DNA of 64,000 nt, from assembly GCA_947167135.1 (NCBI GenBank), contig CAMVGV010000013.1:1-64000 (forward strand). The letters are read 5' to 3'. The stretch's first letter is position 1. Each line of letters starts with the position of its first letter. Source of the stretch: an uncultured Lachnospiraceae bacterium (lineage in GTDB: Bacteria > Bacillota > Clostridia > Lachnospirales > Lachnospiraceae). Position numbers and translations under genes: made by a program. The notes beneath the pieces were generated by a model. That model was given only the letters and a program-made list of their open reading frames with translations, did no database searches and was not told where the DNA came from. Positions 17,134-24,270 of this stretch are shown in pieces.

Positions 17134-17654
17134 TGATGAAAGCTAAGGAAGTGGCCAAGGCTATTGGAAGCCCGAGCCTTTTCGAGTTGACGGCAGACCT
17201 TAAAGCATTAATGGACTTTGGTTATACGGATGAGGATCGGGAAGCGTTCATGGACACCCTGGAGCCGATAGTTGAAGCTATTGATGAAAAGTCAGATGGG
17301 TATTGTGCTGTAATTTCAAGGTTTAATGGTCAGGTTGAAATAATAAAGGCAGAAATTGAGCGCCTTACAGCCAGAAAACAGGCAATAGAAAATTCTGTCC
17401 GGAGGATGAAAGATGCTCTGCTATATGCCATGAATGCGACAGGGCGGACTGAGATAAGAACAGATACACATACTATCAAAATCGCTGGAAACGGCGGAAA
17501 GCAGCCTTTAGAGATAACCGGGGAAGTCCCGGACAGCTTCACAAGGATAACCGTGGAGCCGGACAGGGAAAAGATAAGGGCAGCGCTTGAAGAGGGTAAG
17601 GAGCTTGATTTTGCTGAGTTGAAGCCGAGGGGCGTTCATTTGTCTATCAGGTGA
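17133..17654 (+). CDS. Siphovirus Gp157-family protein
   Basis: 173 residues from ATG 17133 (aggggggt just upstream; ATG 17136 is an alternative). It has the Gp157 layout: an N-terminal helical part, a coiled coil (about 60-105, ISRFNGQVEIIKAEIERLTA), then the small beta-rich end with the conserved DREKIRAALEEGKEL pattern and GVHLSIR near the C-terminus. Gp157 proteins accompany phage single-strand annealing or recombination modules; the biochemical role is not well defined. It is followed closely by the ATPase gene. Confidence 0.85.
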   Translation: MMKAKEVAKAIGSPSLFELTADLKALMDFGYTDEDREAFMDTLEPIVEAIDEKSDGYCAVISRFNGQVEIIKAEIERLTARKQAIENSVRRMKDALLYAMNATGRTEIRTDTHTIKIAGNGGKQPLEITGEVPDSFTRITVEPDREKIRAALEEGKELDFAELKPRGVHLSIR

Positions 17655-17668
17655 AAGGGGGTAATGTC

Positions 17669-18319
17669 ATGGGACTGCCTGTTTTAATCCTGGGTGAATC
17701 AGGATCCGGGAAAACATACAGTATAAAAAACTTTGCTCCGGATAAGGTGGGTGTATTTGAGGTTGAGAAAGGTTTTTTGCCATTCCGTAAAAAGTTTAAT
17801 GTGGCAAAGAATGCGACCTATTCAATGTTATCAAAGGTGTTTTCGGATCCTAAGTTGAAAGCATATATCATTGATGATTCACAGTATCTACTTGTAAACG
17901 AGATATTCGACAGGGCTAAAGATACCGGATATCAGAAATTTACTGATATTGCTTTACATTTCCGGAATCTGATTCACTTTGTAAATACCAGCATGCCTGA
18001 TGATTGCATTGTTTATTTCTTACACCATAGCGAGATAGACGGCAACACAGGACGCACGAAGGCTAAAACCGTGGGTAAGATGCTTGATAATCAGTTAACC
18101 GTGGAAGGGTGTTTCTCTATTGTTCTTTTAGCGGCGGTGGAAGGTACAGAGCATTATTTTATTACTCAGTCGGACGGCTTCACAACAGCAAAAAGCCCTG
18201 AAGGTTTATTTGATAATACGAAGATTCCGAACGACCTGAAGGCGGTTGACACAGCTATCCGGGAATATTACGGAATGACAGACAAAGAAAGCGAGGATAA
18301 AGGAAATGAGAGCATTTAG
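17669..18319 (+). CDS. RecA-fold ATPase of the phage recombination module (Sak4-like)
   Basis: 216 residues from ATG 17669 (aaaggggg seven bases upstream). Walker A is GESGSGKT (9-16) and Walker B is AYIIDDSQYL; KAKTVGKML and later LLAAVEGTEHYFI resemble sensor strands of compact RecA-like ATPases. In phages this gene sits between Gp157 and a DUF669 single-strand-binding protein, exactly as here, and helps annealing or strand exchange. The last 14 bp overlap the DUF669 gene. The subfamily name is from context plus motifs; only NTP binding is directly visible. Confidence 0.8.
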   Translation: MGLPVLILGESGSGKTYSIKNFAPDKVGVFEVEKGFLPFRKKFNVAKNATYSMLSKVFSDPKLKAYIIDDSQYLLVNEIFDRAKDTGYQKFTDIALHFRNLIHFVNTSMPDDCIVYFLHHSEIDGNTGRTKAKTVGKMLDNQLTVEGCFSIVLLAAVEGTEHYFITQSDGFTTAKSPEGLFDNTKIPNDLKAVDTAIREYYGMTDKESEDKGNESI

Positions 18320-18914
18320 TGGATATGATACGGCAAAAGTCAGGAAAGGCGGGGTGTTTGATCCGTTACCCAAAGGAGCATACCCCTTGAAGGTTATCAA
18401 CGTGATTGAAGCCGGAAACAAAAACGGCGGATCCCGGTTTGATATATGGTTTGATGTAGCTGAGGGGGAATATATAAGTTTCTATCAGCTGCAATGGGCT
18501 GATAAAAAAGCGGCTGCAAAGGAAGGGGAAGAAGTCAAGTATCCGAATGATGCAATTTATCGCTTGAATATCCCTGAGGATGATTCGGCGGGCTGGATGA
18601 AAGATAACTTTAAAACCTTTGTGGCATCTCTGGAAGATTCTAACCCCGGCTATCATTGGGATTGGGATGAAAGGAAATGGAAGGGGCTTCTTTTCGGCGG
18701 TGTTTTCCACGTGGAGCAATCGGAGTATGAGGGCAACATATATGATCATACCCGCTTAGCCTGGGTGATTCCGGCGGATGATGCAAGGGACTACAAGGGG
18801 CAGTATCCAAAAGATAAGTTGATCAACAGCGGATCCGGCAGCGGGACAGGGGCGCCTGATGATGGTTTTGTTAATGTCCCGGCTGGGATTGATACAGAAT
18901 TGCCTTTTGCATGA
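18306..18914 (+). CDS. DUF669-family single-strand-DNA-binding-like protein
   Basis: 202 residues. The pattern LPKGAYPLKVINVIEAGNKN, then FDIWFDVAEGEY, GWMKDNFKTFVASLEDSNPG and KWKGLLFGGVFHVEQSEYEG, matches DUF669 phage proteins. The Gly/Ser linker and acidic/hydrophobic C-terminal tip TELPFA resemble the protein-interaction tail of SSB. It probably coats single-stranded DNA for the neighbouring ATPase. It overlaps the ATPase gene by 14 bp and precedes the ERCC4 nuclease. Confidence 0.82.
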   Translation: MRAFSGYDTAKVRKGGVFDPLPKGAYPLKVINVIEAGNKNGGSRFDIWFDVAEGEYISFYQLQWADKKAAAKEGEEVKYPNDAIYRLNIPEDDSAGWMKDNFKTFVASLEDSNPGYHWDWDERKWKGLLFGGVFHVEQSEYEGNIYDHTRLAWVIPADDARDYKGQYPKDKLINSGSGSGTGAPDDGFVNVPAGIDTELPFA

Positions 18915-18923
18915 GGTTAGGGC

Positions 18924-19487
18924 ATGGAAAAGAAGGAAATCAAGGAAGTGCTGGAATCTTTTACCGTGCTTGTTGATACCCGTGAGCATGACACCCCGGA
19001 ATTTAGAAAGCGCTGTGAAGCTTTCGGGGTGCCGTGGAAACGGGCGGCGCTGAATTATGGGGATTATAGCTATACCTGTATTCTTCCAGGGGGTAAGGAG
19101 CTGCATAATATATCAAGGCTTGTAAATCCCTTATGTGCCATAGAACGCAAGGAAGATTTAACAGAACTATCCGGCAATTTAAGCAGACACCGGGAGAGGC
19201 TTAAACGTGAATTTGAAAGAGCCAGGGCAACGGGTGCAAAGATGTATTTACTTGTTGAGGGTGCCAGCTGGGAAAGCCTTATAAATGGACGTTATCGGTC
19301 AAAATTCCATCCAAACGCCTATTTTGCTTCAATAATTGCATTTATGGCACGATATGACCTTACGCCCTTATTCTGCAGACCGGAAACAGCTGCAAGGGTT
19401 ATAAAGGGTACTCTGTTTTATGACCTGAAGGAGCGGCTTGAAAGAGGTGAACTTGATAACAGATGTGTATTATCAAAGGTTGAATAG
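18924..19487 (+). CDS. ERCC4-domain nuclease
   Basis: 187 residues. The XPF/ERCC4 nuclease core is evident: VDTREHD (D18), LNYGDYS (GD, 46-47) and IERKEDLTEL (E74-R-K76-x-D78), the metal-binding ERKxxD signature. It would cut branched or flapped DNA during element recombination or replication. There is no helicase or HhH domain, consistent with compact phage forms. Its stop codon is immediately followed by the ATG of the replication gene, so the two are translationally coupled. Confidence 0.88.
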   Translation: MEKKEIKEVLESFTVLVDTREHDTPEFRKRCEAFGVPWKRAALNYGDYSYTCILPGGKELHNISRLVNPLCAIERKEDLTELSGNLSRHRERLKREFERARATGAKMYLLVEGASWESLINGRYRSKFHPNAYFASIIAFMARYDLTPLFCRPETAARVIKGTLFYDLKERLERGELDNRCVLSKVE

Positions 19488-20210
19488 ATGGAAAGAAGCG
19501 AAAACGCATATATAAAACTATATAAAAAGATCCGTGAATGGGAATGGTATTCAGAGCCATATACTTTTAAAATCTTTATAGATTGCCTTATCCGTGCGAA
19601 TTGGAAAGATACAAGCTGGAAAGGTGTAGAGCTGAAGCGGGGTCAGTTCATTTCATCCCTCTCAAACCTCGCTAAAGACAATGGGTTGACGGTTCAGAAC
19701 GTGCGCACGGTGATAAAACGCCTAAAATCAACAGGGGAACTAACAAACCTTAGACACGGAAATTTTACGATATTTACGGTGAAAAACTACGATTACTATC
19801 AGAGTGCTAACACACCTTCTAACATTACGCTAACAGACCTTCAACAGACTTCTAACAAACCTCTAACAACAGATAAAGAATATAAAGAAATAAAGAATAA
19901 TAAGAAAGAAAAGAGAGGGGGGAAAGCACACCCTTTCACCCCGCCTACTTTGGAAGAGGTCAAGGGATACTGCACGGAAAGAAATAACAAAGTGGATCCT
20001 AAACGCTTTTATGATTATTACACGGCTTCAGACTGGAAGGACAGCAAGGGAAACAAGGTTAAGAGCTGGAAACAAAAGGTTATATCTTGGGAAAGATCGG
20101 ACAATGGAAACGCCGGAAAGAAACCCGCTGCCAATGGGAACAGGTTTCATAATTTTTCAGAACGGGATTATGATTTTAATGAGTTGGAAAAGAAGTTCGC
20201 CGGGAATTGA
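19488..20210 (+). CDS. Phage-type replication initiation protein (winged helix, DnaD-like)
   Basis: 240 residues. The N-terminal about 100 residues are a winged-helix domain typical of Firmicutes replisome organizers (WEWYSEPYTFKIFIDCLIRA, LKRGQFISSLSNLAKDNGLT, VRTVIKRLKSTGEL). A low-complexity Asn/Thr/Lys linker (about 110-145) follows, then a DnaD/DnaB-like tail (FTPPTLEEVKGYCTERNNKV, FYDYYTASDWKDSKGNKVK, WKQKVISWER). It should bind an origin and recruit the host helicase. No separate helicase loader gene is seen. The origin may lie within the gene or in the 90-bp gap behind it. Confidence 0.8.
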   Translation: MERSENAYIKLYKKIREWEWYSEPYTFKIFIDCLIRANWKDTSWKGVELKRGQFISSLSNLAKDNGLTVQNVRTVIKRLKSTGELTNLRHGNFTIFTVKNYDYYQSANTPSNITLTDLQQTSNKPLTTDKEYKEIKNNKKEKRGGKAHPFTPPTLEEVKGYCTERNNKVDPKRFYDYYTASDWKDSKGNKVKSWKQKVISWERSDNGNAGKKPAANGNRFHNFSERDYDFNELEKKFAGN

Positions 20211-20261
20211 CTGAAGGGCGTTGAGTGCTAGAGTACCATAAATGTATATTAGGTTAGATCA

Positions 20262-20276
20262 TTTGCGCCAGCGCAA
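20262..20276. promoter_or_regulatory. Palindromic site tttgcgccagcgcaa, copy 2
   Basis: Lies 26 bp before the next ATG, in the gap after the replication gene. Confidence 0.7.
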
Positions 20277-20301
20277 CAGACAGACGTGGAAGGGGTAAGG
20301 C

Positions 20302-20514
20302 ATGGAGATTAAACTATGTAATATGCACACGTTGTTAAAATATTCATTAGATCCACCGGGAAGCCTTGAAATAAAATGTGTTTCAGGTATTAAAGATGAA
20401 TGTGGTTTGAAAGAACTGGAAGGGGGACACGTTACCCTTGACCGTAGAGACATAAAAAATCTAAGGATATTATTTGATATGCTGGACGTATATTTTAAGG
20501 AGCGTAAAGAATGA
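20302..20514 (+). CDS. Small protein of unknown function
   Basis: 70 residues with a good ribosome site (ggaaggggtaaggc). The C-terminal GGHVTLDRRDIKNLRILFDM suggests a mixed fold ending in a helix. No recognisable motif. The gene follows a tttgcgccagcgcaa site and overlaps the next small gene by ATGA. Confidence 0.6.
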   Translation: MEIKLCNMHTLLKYSLDPPGSLEIKCVSGIKDECGLKELEGGHVTLDRRDIKNLRILFDMLDVYFKERKE

Positions 20515-20678
20515 TCATACAGCGGGACACCCTGGGGCGGGGTACTCGTTTTGTGGTTTTTAAGTGCTGTAGGTACTGTGACGGAGTTTTAAATAATGCG
20601 GGTTCTATCGCCCAAAATCCCGGTAGATATCAAAATTTTTTTCGAGCTACTTTGTTTGGCATAGATCGGAGTATATAG
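20511..20678 (+). CDS. Very small protein with a CCxxC motif
   Basis: 55 residues, starting at the ATGA overlap with the previous gene and preceded by aaggagcgtaaaga. The start lies in a cagcggga repeat (MIIQRDTLGRG). FKCCRYCDG (18-26) could bind metal with a partner. The ribosome site and coupling argue that it is translated; the function is unknown. Confidence 0.5.
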   Translation: MIIQRDTLGRGTRFVVFKCCRYCDGVLNNAGSIAQNPGRYQNFFRATLFGIDRSI

Positions 20679-20679
20679 C

Positions 20680-20985
20680 ATGAAATGGGCATATTTCAAA
20701 GAACTTGATGTAATAGTATCTACAAAGGAAGCGGCACAAATGATAGGAAAAACACCGCAAACCGTCCGGGACTTGACGAAATCCGGGGCCCTGAGGGTTA
20801 TAAACCTTAAGGAGCCAAAATCTAAATCGGCTTGTTATCGTGCATCCTGGGTTATTGAGGATTATATCAGGTATATAACCGGGGAATGGGAAAGGGATCA
20901 AAGGACGAAGTTATTCAAAAAGGATCCCGAACGCCGTTTTGATGTTGATATCCTTGGGGAAGAAGTAAAAACGGATTCTTTATAG
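20680..20985 (+). CDS. Helix-turn-helix protein (MerR/excisionase-like fold)
   Basis: 101 residues. STKEAAQMIGKTPQTVRDLT (about 14-33) followed by SGALRVINLKEPKSKSACYR is a winged HTH of the HTH_17/MerR N-domain type, ending in a helix WVIEDYIRYITGEW. It may be a second directionality factor or a regulator. The gene lies between inverted copies of cagcgggacac (20520-20530 and 20985-20995), the second overlapping its stop. Confidence 0.7.
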   Translation: MKWAYFKELDVIVSTKEAAQMIGKTPQTVRDLTKSGALRVINLKEPKSKSACYRASWVIEDYIRYITGEWERDQRTKLFKKDPERRFDVDILGEEVKTDSL

Positions 20986-21055
20986 TGTCCCGCTGCATTC
21001 CGGGACATATAGAACACATTAACAGCATACCGCCACAGAAAGGAGCATCCATTTT

Positions 21056-21880
21056 ATGACAAATGAGGAGCTTGTGGCGGCCATCCAGGGCGGGGCGGAT
21101 CGTATCGAGGAGCTATTCACAAAGAACCGGGGATTGATTTATAAAATCGCTGTGAAGTACGGGGGGTATGAAGATATAGAGGATTTAATGCAGATTGCTT
21201 TTATAGGGCTTGTGGAAGCCGTGAAGAATTATGACAGTAAAGCCGGGGCTTTATTTATGTCTTACGCTCCTTACTGGATAAAACAGGCAATAACAAGCCA
21301 TATCGCAAATAACGGCGGGGTTATCCGGCTACCGTCCTACATAGTGGACAGGATAAGGAAATATAAAAGAACCGTGGAGCGGCTGGAAGTCCAGGGGATA
21401 AAGTATGATGATCGTTTATTGTGTGCCTTTATGGCGCTGAAGCCTGAAGAGCTGGAAGAGGTCAAGCTATACGCCATGAATCCGGCGAGCCTTGATAAAC
21501 CTGTTTCCAGTAGTGAAGATGATTCTTTGACCTTGGGTGATAATGTCCCGGACAGTAAAGACGATATAGGCGGTGTACTGGACAGCATAGAACGGGAAGA
21601 GCTGCGCCGGGAGCTTTGGGGGTGTGTGGATGAATTGCCAGCGGATCAAGCCGAGGTCATTCATGGGAAATATCAGGACGGAAAAACCTTTGTAGAGATG
21701 GGCAAGAAATCCCATTCGCTGCATGATAAGGGGTTAAGGACATTAAGAAAGACGAAATACAGAAAGCGGCTGCTTCCCTTCACGGAGATATATAACAGGG
21801 GGATCCGGGGCGTATCCGCCAGGCGCTTCAATGAAACCTGGACAAGTGCAACTGAACGGGCCGCATTAAGGCTAATTTGA
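21056..21880 (+). CDS. Sigma-70-family sigma factor encoded by the element
   Basis: 274 residues. Region 2 is clear (LIYKIAVKYGGYEDIEDLMQ ... FMSYAPYWIKQAITSHI), region 3 includes VIRLPSYIVDRIRKYKR, and region 4 starts at DELPADQAEVIHGKYQDGKT. In region 4.2 the segment FVEMGKKSHSLHDKGLRTLR is about eight residues shorter than expected for the helix-turn-helix, so -35 recognition may be altered. In Firmicutes phages such factors drive late genes; here no late genes follow. It could act on its own element or on a helper phage's promoters. It is preceded by gaaaggagc. Confidence 0.85.
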   Translation: MTNEELVAAIQGGADRIEELFTKNRGLIYKIAVKYGGYEDIEDLMQIAFIGLVEAVKNYDSKAGALFMSYAPYWIKQAITSHIANNGGVIRLPSYIVDRIRKYKRTVERLEVQGIKYDDRLLCAFMALKPEELEEVKLYAMNPASLDKPVSSSEDDSLTLGDNVPDSKDDIGGVLDSIEREELRRELWGCVDELPADQAEVIHGKYQDGKTFVEMGKKSHSLHDKGLRTLRKTKYRKRLLPFTEIYNRGIRGVSARRFNETWTSATERAALRLI

Positions 21881-22171
21881 ATTGAGCCTTGCACATTGAC
21901 AAAAGAAAAAGGGGCAGCTGGAGCCACCCCGGAAAGTGAAGCATAAACCGCCGCCACACGGTTTTATTCTGTAAGCACTATTATAACAGCATTTCACTTT
22001 ACTTCAAGGGGTGTACCTGAAGGGACGGGGCAACACGGGGCAACAGCCACCCGCTGCATTATCCGGCAAATAGAAAGGGCGTCGAGATATTCGACACCCT
22101 GAAGGGATACGGCAAACAAGCGTACCCGTGAGGACGGTTGTAACCGGCAGCGGGATCCATGAAAAAAACTG
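21881..22171 (+). other. Non-coding stretch with hairpins after the sigma gene
   Basis: I see no gene. It contains ggggcagctggagccacccc, a hairpin agggcgtcga/tcgacaccct (22076-22100), a gcagcggg-family repeat at 22049-22057 (inverted) and another at 22147-22155 that begins the toxin-antitoxin cassette. A cattgaca half-site lies at 21894-21901. Confidence 0.5.
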
Positions 22172-22201
22172 TTGATAAAGCGTGATAGACGGTGTTATAA
22201 T
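22172..22201 (+). promoter_or_regulatory. Promoter of the antisense (antitoxin) RNA
   Basis: TTGATA (22172-22177), 18-bp spacer, TATAAT (22196-22201). Confidence 0.75.
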
Positions 22202-22207
22202 GACCTT

Positions 22208-22312
22208 AACAAGAGCGCCGAACGTGAGAGAACGCCTCACCGCCGACAGTTTACGAGTTACTTAATGAAAAGTAGCACCCGCCTACCTACCAAGCAGAGG
22301 GTGCTACTTTTT
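22208..22312 (+). ncRNA. Putative antitoxin RNA of a type I toxin-antitoxin pair
   Basis: From the strong promoter to the bidirectional terminator gives an RNA of about 105 bases with no convincing reading frame. It converges on the toxin gene and shares its terminator, so the two 3' ends are complementary. It also carries cgtgagag (22223-22230), repeated at 22395-22402 in the toxin leader; the RNAs can therefore pair there too. This is the layout of the par (Fst/RNA II) loci of enterococcal plasmids. Inferred from sequence only. Confidence 0.55.
22267..22312. terminator. Bidirectional terminator shared by toxin and antitoxin RNAs
   Basis: aaaagtagcaccc and gggtgctacttttt are a 14-bp inverted pair, A-rich on one side and T-rich on the other, so it terminates in both directions. 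Confidence 0.85.
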
Positions 22313-22375
22313 GCGTACAAGAGCAATAATTGCACAAAGCATGATTATGAACGTAAATATTTCCATCCATGTCAT
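22304..22375 (-). CDS. 23-residue membrane peptide, putative type I toxin
   Basis: Starts at ATG 22375 and reads MTWMEIFTFI then IMLCAIIALVRKK: one hydrophobic helix ending in basic residues, like Fst, TxpA and holin-like toxins. ggaaagg lies about 16 bases upstream and ggtgg closer; a start two codons later (MEIF) is possible. The stop lies inside the shared terminator. The leader contains ctctcacg, complementary to the antisense RNA, close to the ribosome site, as expected for translational blocking. The locus is bracketed by inverted gcagcgggatcc/ggatcccgctgc (22147 and 22455). Confidence 0.55.
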   Translation of the reverse strand: MTWMEIFTFIIMLCAIIALVRKK

Positions 22376-22478
22376 AGCATCCACCAACCTTTCCCGTGAG
22401 AGTCCGGCGGCGGACATAACACCCCATCGGCGCCCTTATTAAATTCATCATAGCGGATCCCGCTGCATTTTCTGGAAA

Positions 22479-22694
22479 CTATGCCAGGTTATCACGGTCT
22501 ATTTTTTCATCCAGGGCGGTAATGGTAAATTGATTCAGAGATAAGCCGGATTTATCAGCGGCGGCTTTATAATAGTCTTTCTGTCCCTTGGGTACTCTGA
22601 TTTGTATATTATCAACCTTTTCGGCATGATATTTTGCAACGGCCTTCCTTTGAGCTTCAGAGCTGCCTTTATATGTGCTTTTCTTTTCTTCCAT
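22479..22694 (-). CDS. Ribbon-helix-helix (Arc-like) DNA-binding protein
   Basis: 71 residues. VDNIQIRVPKGQKDYYKAAA then DKSGLSLNQFTITALDEKID is the RHH pattern: a short DNA-contacting strand and two helices. Proteins of this kind are antitoxins or copy/partition regulators; no protein toxin gene adjoins it. It is divergent from the HIRAN gene across 218 bp holding three copies of aatataagcat, probable binding sites. A degraded homologue (the last 26 codons) survives at 27034-27111 outside the element. Confidence 0.8.
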   Translation of the reverse strand: MEEKKSTYKGSSEAQRKAVAKYHAEKVDNIQIRVPKGQKDYYKAAADKSGLSLNQFTITALDEKIDRDNLA

Positions 22695-22778
22695 GATTTG
22701 ATTCTCTTTCCTGATTTAACGGGATTCGTCCAATATAGACGCGCCTTTTCCACCTTGCAAGATAAGTATAGCACTTAT

Positions 22779-22862
22779 CAATATAAGCATCCATAGACAT
22801 TTTTAACAAATATAAGCATACACATTTGTTAATTCTGTCAATGGAAATATAAGCATACACAT
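22779..22862. promoter_or_regulatory. Three aatataagcat direct repeats between RHH and HIRAN genes, plus site S2
   Basis: aaatataagcatacacat occurs exactly at 22808-22825 and 22845-22862, with a third diverged copy at 22779-22800. A CATTGACA-type site (S2, minus strand) lies between, at 22827-22843. The last repeat abuts TATAAT (22864-22869) for the HIRAN gene, so occupancy would block it. Confidence 0.65.
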
Positions 22863-22912
22863 ATTATAATACTATCATCAGCAAGGGAAACAAAGGAAAG
22901 GAGCCGGGAAGC

Positions 22913-23347
22913 ATGAAGCACATAACAAACATAAGAAAAGCGGTTTGCACGATAGCGAATAACCTTCACAAGTCAGGGCTTTCACTCTCTGAAGCATTCA
23001 GGAAGGCCTGGAGCCAGGTAAGGGAAACCACTTTCAGGGTGACAGGTGTAACACACGCCGGACGCCAGGGCAGATTGAGGATCCTTGACAATTTCCGTAA
23101 AGATGATTTAGAAGTGGGGTTCATCCGGGACAAGGAAAACAGCTTTGACAGAAACGCTATAAAGGTGCTTGTTATGGTTAAGAGCTTAAGGAAATACACA
23201 GAAGTTGGATATATCCCCCGGACACTTGCGGAAAGGTTAGCGCCTGTCATGGATAAGGGCATCAGGATCCGGGCGGAGCTTGGCGGGATCCTGGGCGGAT
23301 ACGGTGACAAGGAAAATTATGGAATGTTGATTCGGGCGGCGGTATGA
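22913..23347 (+). CDS. HIRAN-domain protein
   Basis: 144 residues. After a helical N-terminus, residues about 38-144 form a HIRAN domain: TFRVTGVTHAG, LEVGFIRDKENSFDRNAIKV, EVGYIPRTLAERLAPVMDKG and the closing GGILGGYGDKENYGM. HIRAN domains bind DNA ends or stalled forks in SNF2-type proteins; as a stand-alone protein on a mobile element it may recognise replication intermediates. No helicase or nuclease is fused. Ribosome site gaaaggagc. Confidence 0.8.
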   Translation: MKHITNIRKAVCTIANNLHKSGLSLSEAFRKAWSQVRETTFRVTGVTHAGRQGRLRILDNFRKDDLEVGFIRDKENSFDRNAIKVLVMVKSLRKYTEVGYIPRTLAERLAPVMDKGIRIRAELGGILGGYGDKENYGMLIRAAV

Positions 23348-23437
23348 AACCCGCTGCCGTTTTCTAAAACTTAAGGAGACGGACAGATTCCACAAAATTG
23401 CGGAGTGCAACACAGACACAGGAAAGGAGCGGGACAC

Positions 23438-23644
23438 ATGGAATTAAAATTACTTGATATCACTCAGGAAATCGAAGGGGCGTCAAGGCTATTAACAGCC
23501 TTAAGAATGTCGATAACAGACTGCGAAACTTCAGCGCCTACACCTGAAACAATAGGGGGTTCACTATATGCCCTTGAAAGATATCTTGACAGGATAGCGG
23601 CGGAAATAAGGGCATGTAGCAGCGGGACACCTGGAAACACATAA
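23438..23644 (+). CDS. Small helical protein of unknown function
   Basis: 68 residues from ATG 23438, set by ggaaaggagcgggacac. Predicted mostly helical (ISRLL-type heptads, LYALERYLDRIAAEIRA). Its last residues (SSGTPGNT) are encoded by a cagcgggacacctgg repeat, so the repeat has become part of the gene. Confidence 0.6.
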   Translation: MELKLLDITQEIEGASRLLTALRMSITDCETSAPTPETIGGSLYALERYLDRIAAEIRACSSGTPGNT

Positions 23645-23652
23645 AATTGATA

Positions 23653-23668
23653 TTTGCGCCAGCGCAAA
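23653..23668. promoter_or_regulatory. Palindromic site tttgcgccagcgcaaa, copy 3
   Basis: Identical to copy 1, 17 bp before the next start codon. Confidence 0.7.
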
Positions 23669-23685
23669 AGGAAGGAACGGAAAGA

Positions 23686-23997
23686 ATGAATACTGAAGGA
23701 AGCACACAGAGAAAGGAAATGGGGGAAGCTGGAAGCATGGAAAGCATATTTTGGGATAAGGTCGGTGAAACCTTCTTTTTGATAGGGCTTGGAAATCCGC
23801 CGGACGTTAATGTTAAGCGGATAAGCGAAAAGGCGGAACGGCTTGAAGAAAAGATATTCTCTTTGATGCCCGGGGGTGAAGCGGAAAACTGGGAGATTAT
23901 GAGTGAATTTATTTACGAGCTGGAGAAACAGGCTTTTACTGAAGGTTTTAAGAATGCCGTTAATCTCCTTCAAGGGGATAATATCACACAGAAATAA
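23686..23997 (+). CDS. Small protein of unknown function (DUF6809-like pattern, uncertain)
   Basis: 103 residues from ATG 23686 (aaggaaggaacgg upstream). Helical throughout, with SEKAERLEEKIFSLMPGGEA and EFIYELEKQAFTEGFKNAVN; the closing F..GF+.A..L pattern recalls small regulatory proteins I know as DUF6809, but I am not certain. It follows the third palindromic site. Confidence 0.55.
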   Translation: MNTEGSTQRKEMGEAGSMESIFWDKVGETFFLIGLGNPPDVNVKRISEKAERLEEKIFSLMPGGEAENWEIMSEFIYELEKQAFTEGFKNAVNLLQGDNITQK

Positions 23998-24041
23998 AAA
24001 AAGGATCCGGCGCAAAGAGATATAGTCAAAAATGAGTAAAG

Positions 24042-24126
24042 GCAGCGGGACACCTGGGAGTGGCGCAACAGTCCCGCTGCGTATTCTAAGCGCTGCCCCG
24101 TCAGATTTGACCAAACGGGGGCTTTT
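24042..24126 (+). terminator. Repeat hairpin and terminator before the integrase
   Basis: gcagcggga (24042-24050) and tcccgctgc (24072-24080) form a 9-bp hairpin; then ccccgt/acgggg (24096-24120) is followed by gctttt, a typical terminator. It closes the early transcript ahead of int. Confidence 0.65.
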
Positions 24127-24198
24127 AGGTGCATTACCGGGAAATTGTACCACAAGGGCAAAAAATCGAAATTTGGAGCTTGTACGAGGTTTATTAGC

Positions 24199-24248
24199 GT
24201 GTTAATCTGTCAATGGCTATCTTTGATTGTACATTGACAATTTAACAC
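24199..24248. promoter_or_regulatory. Inverted pair of CATTGACA sites (S3, S4) before the integrase
   Basis: gtgttaatctgtcaatg and cattgacaatttaacac face each other 16 bases apart, ending 22 bp before the integrase start. A dimeric regulator of int is the simplest reading. Confidence 0.6.
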
Positions 24249-24270
24249 ATCCACGGGAAAGAAGGAACGC

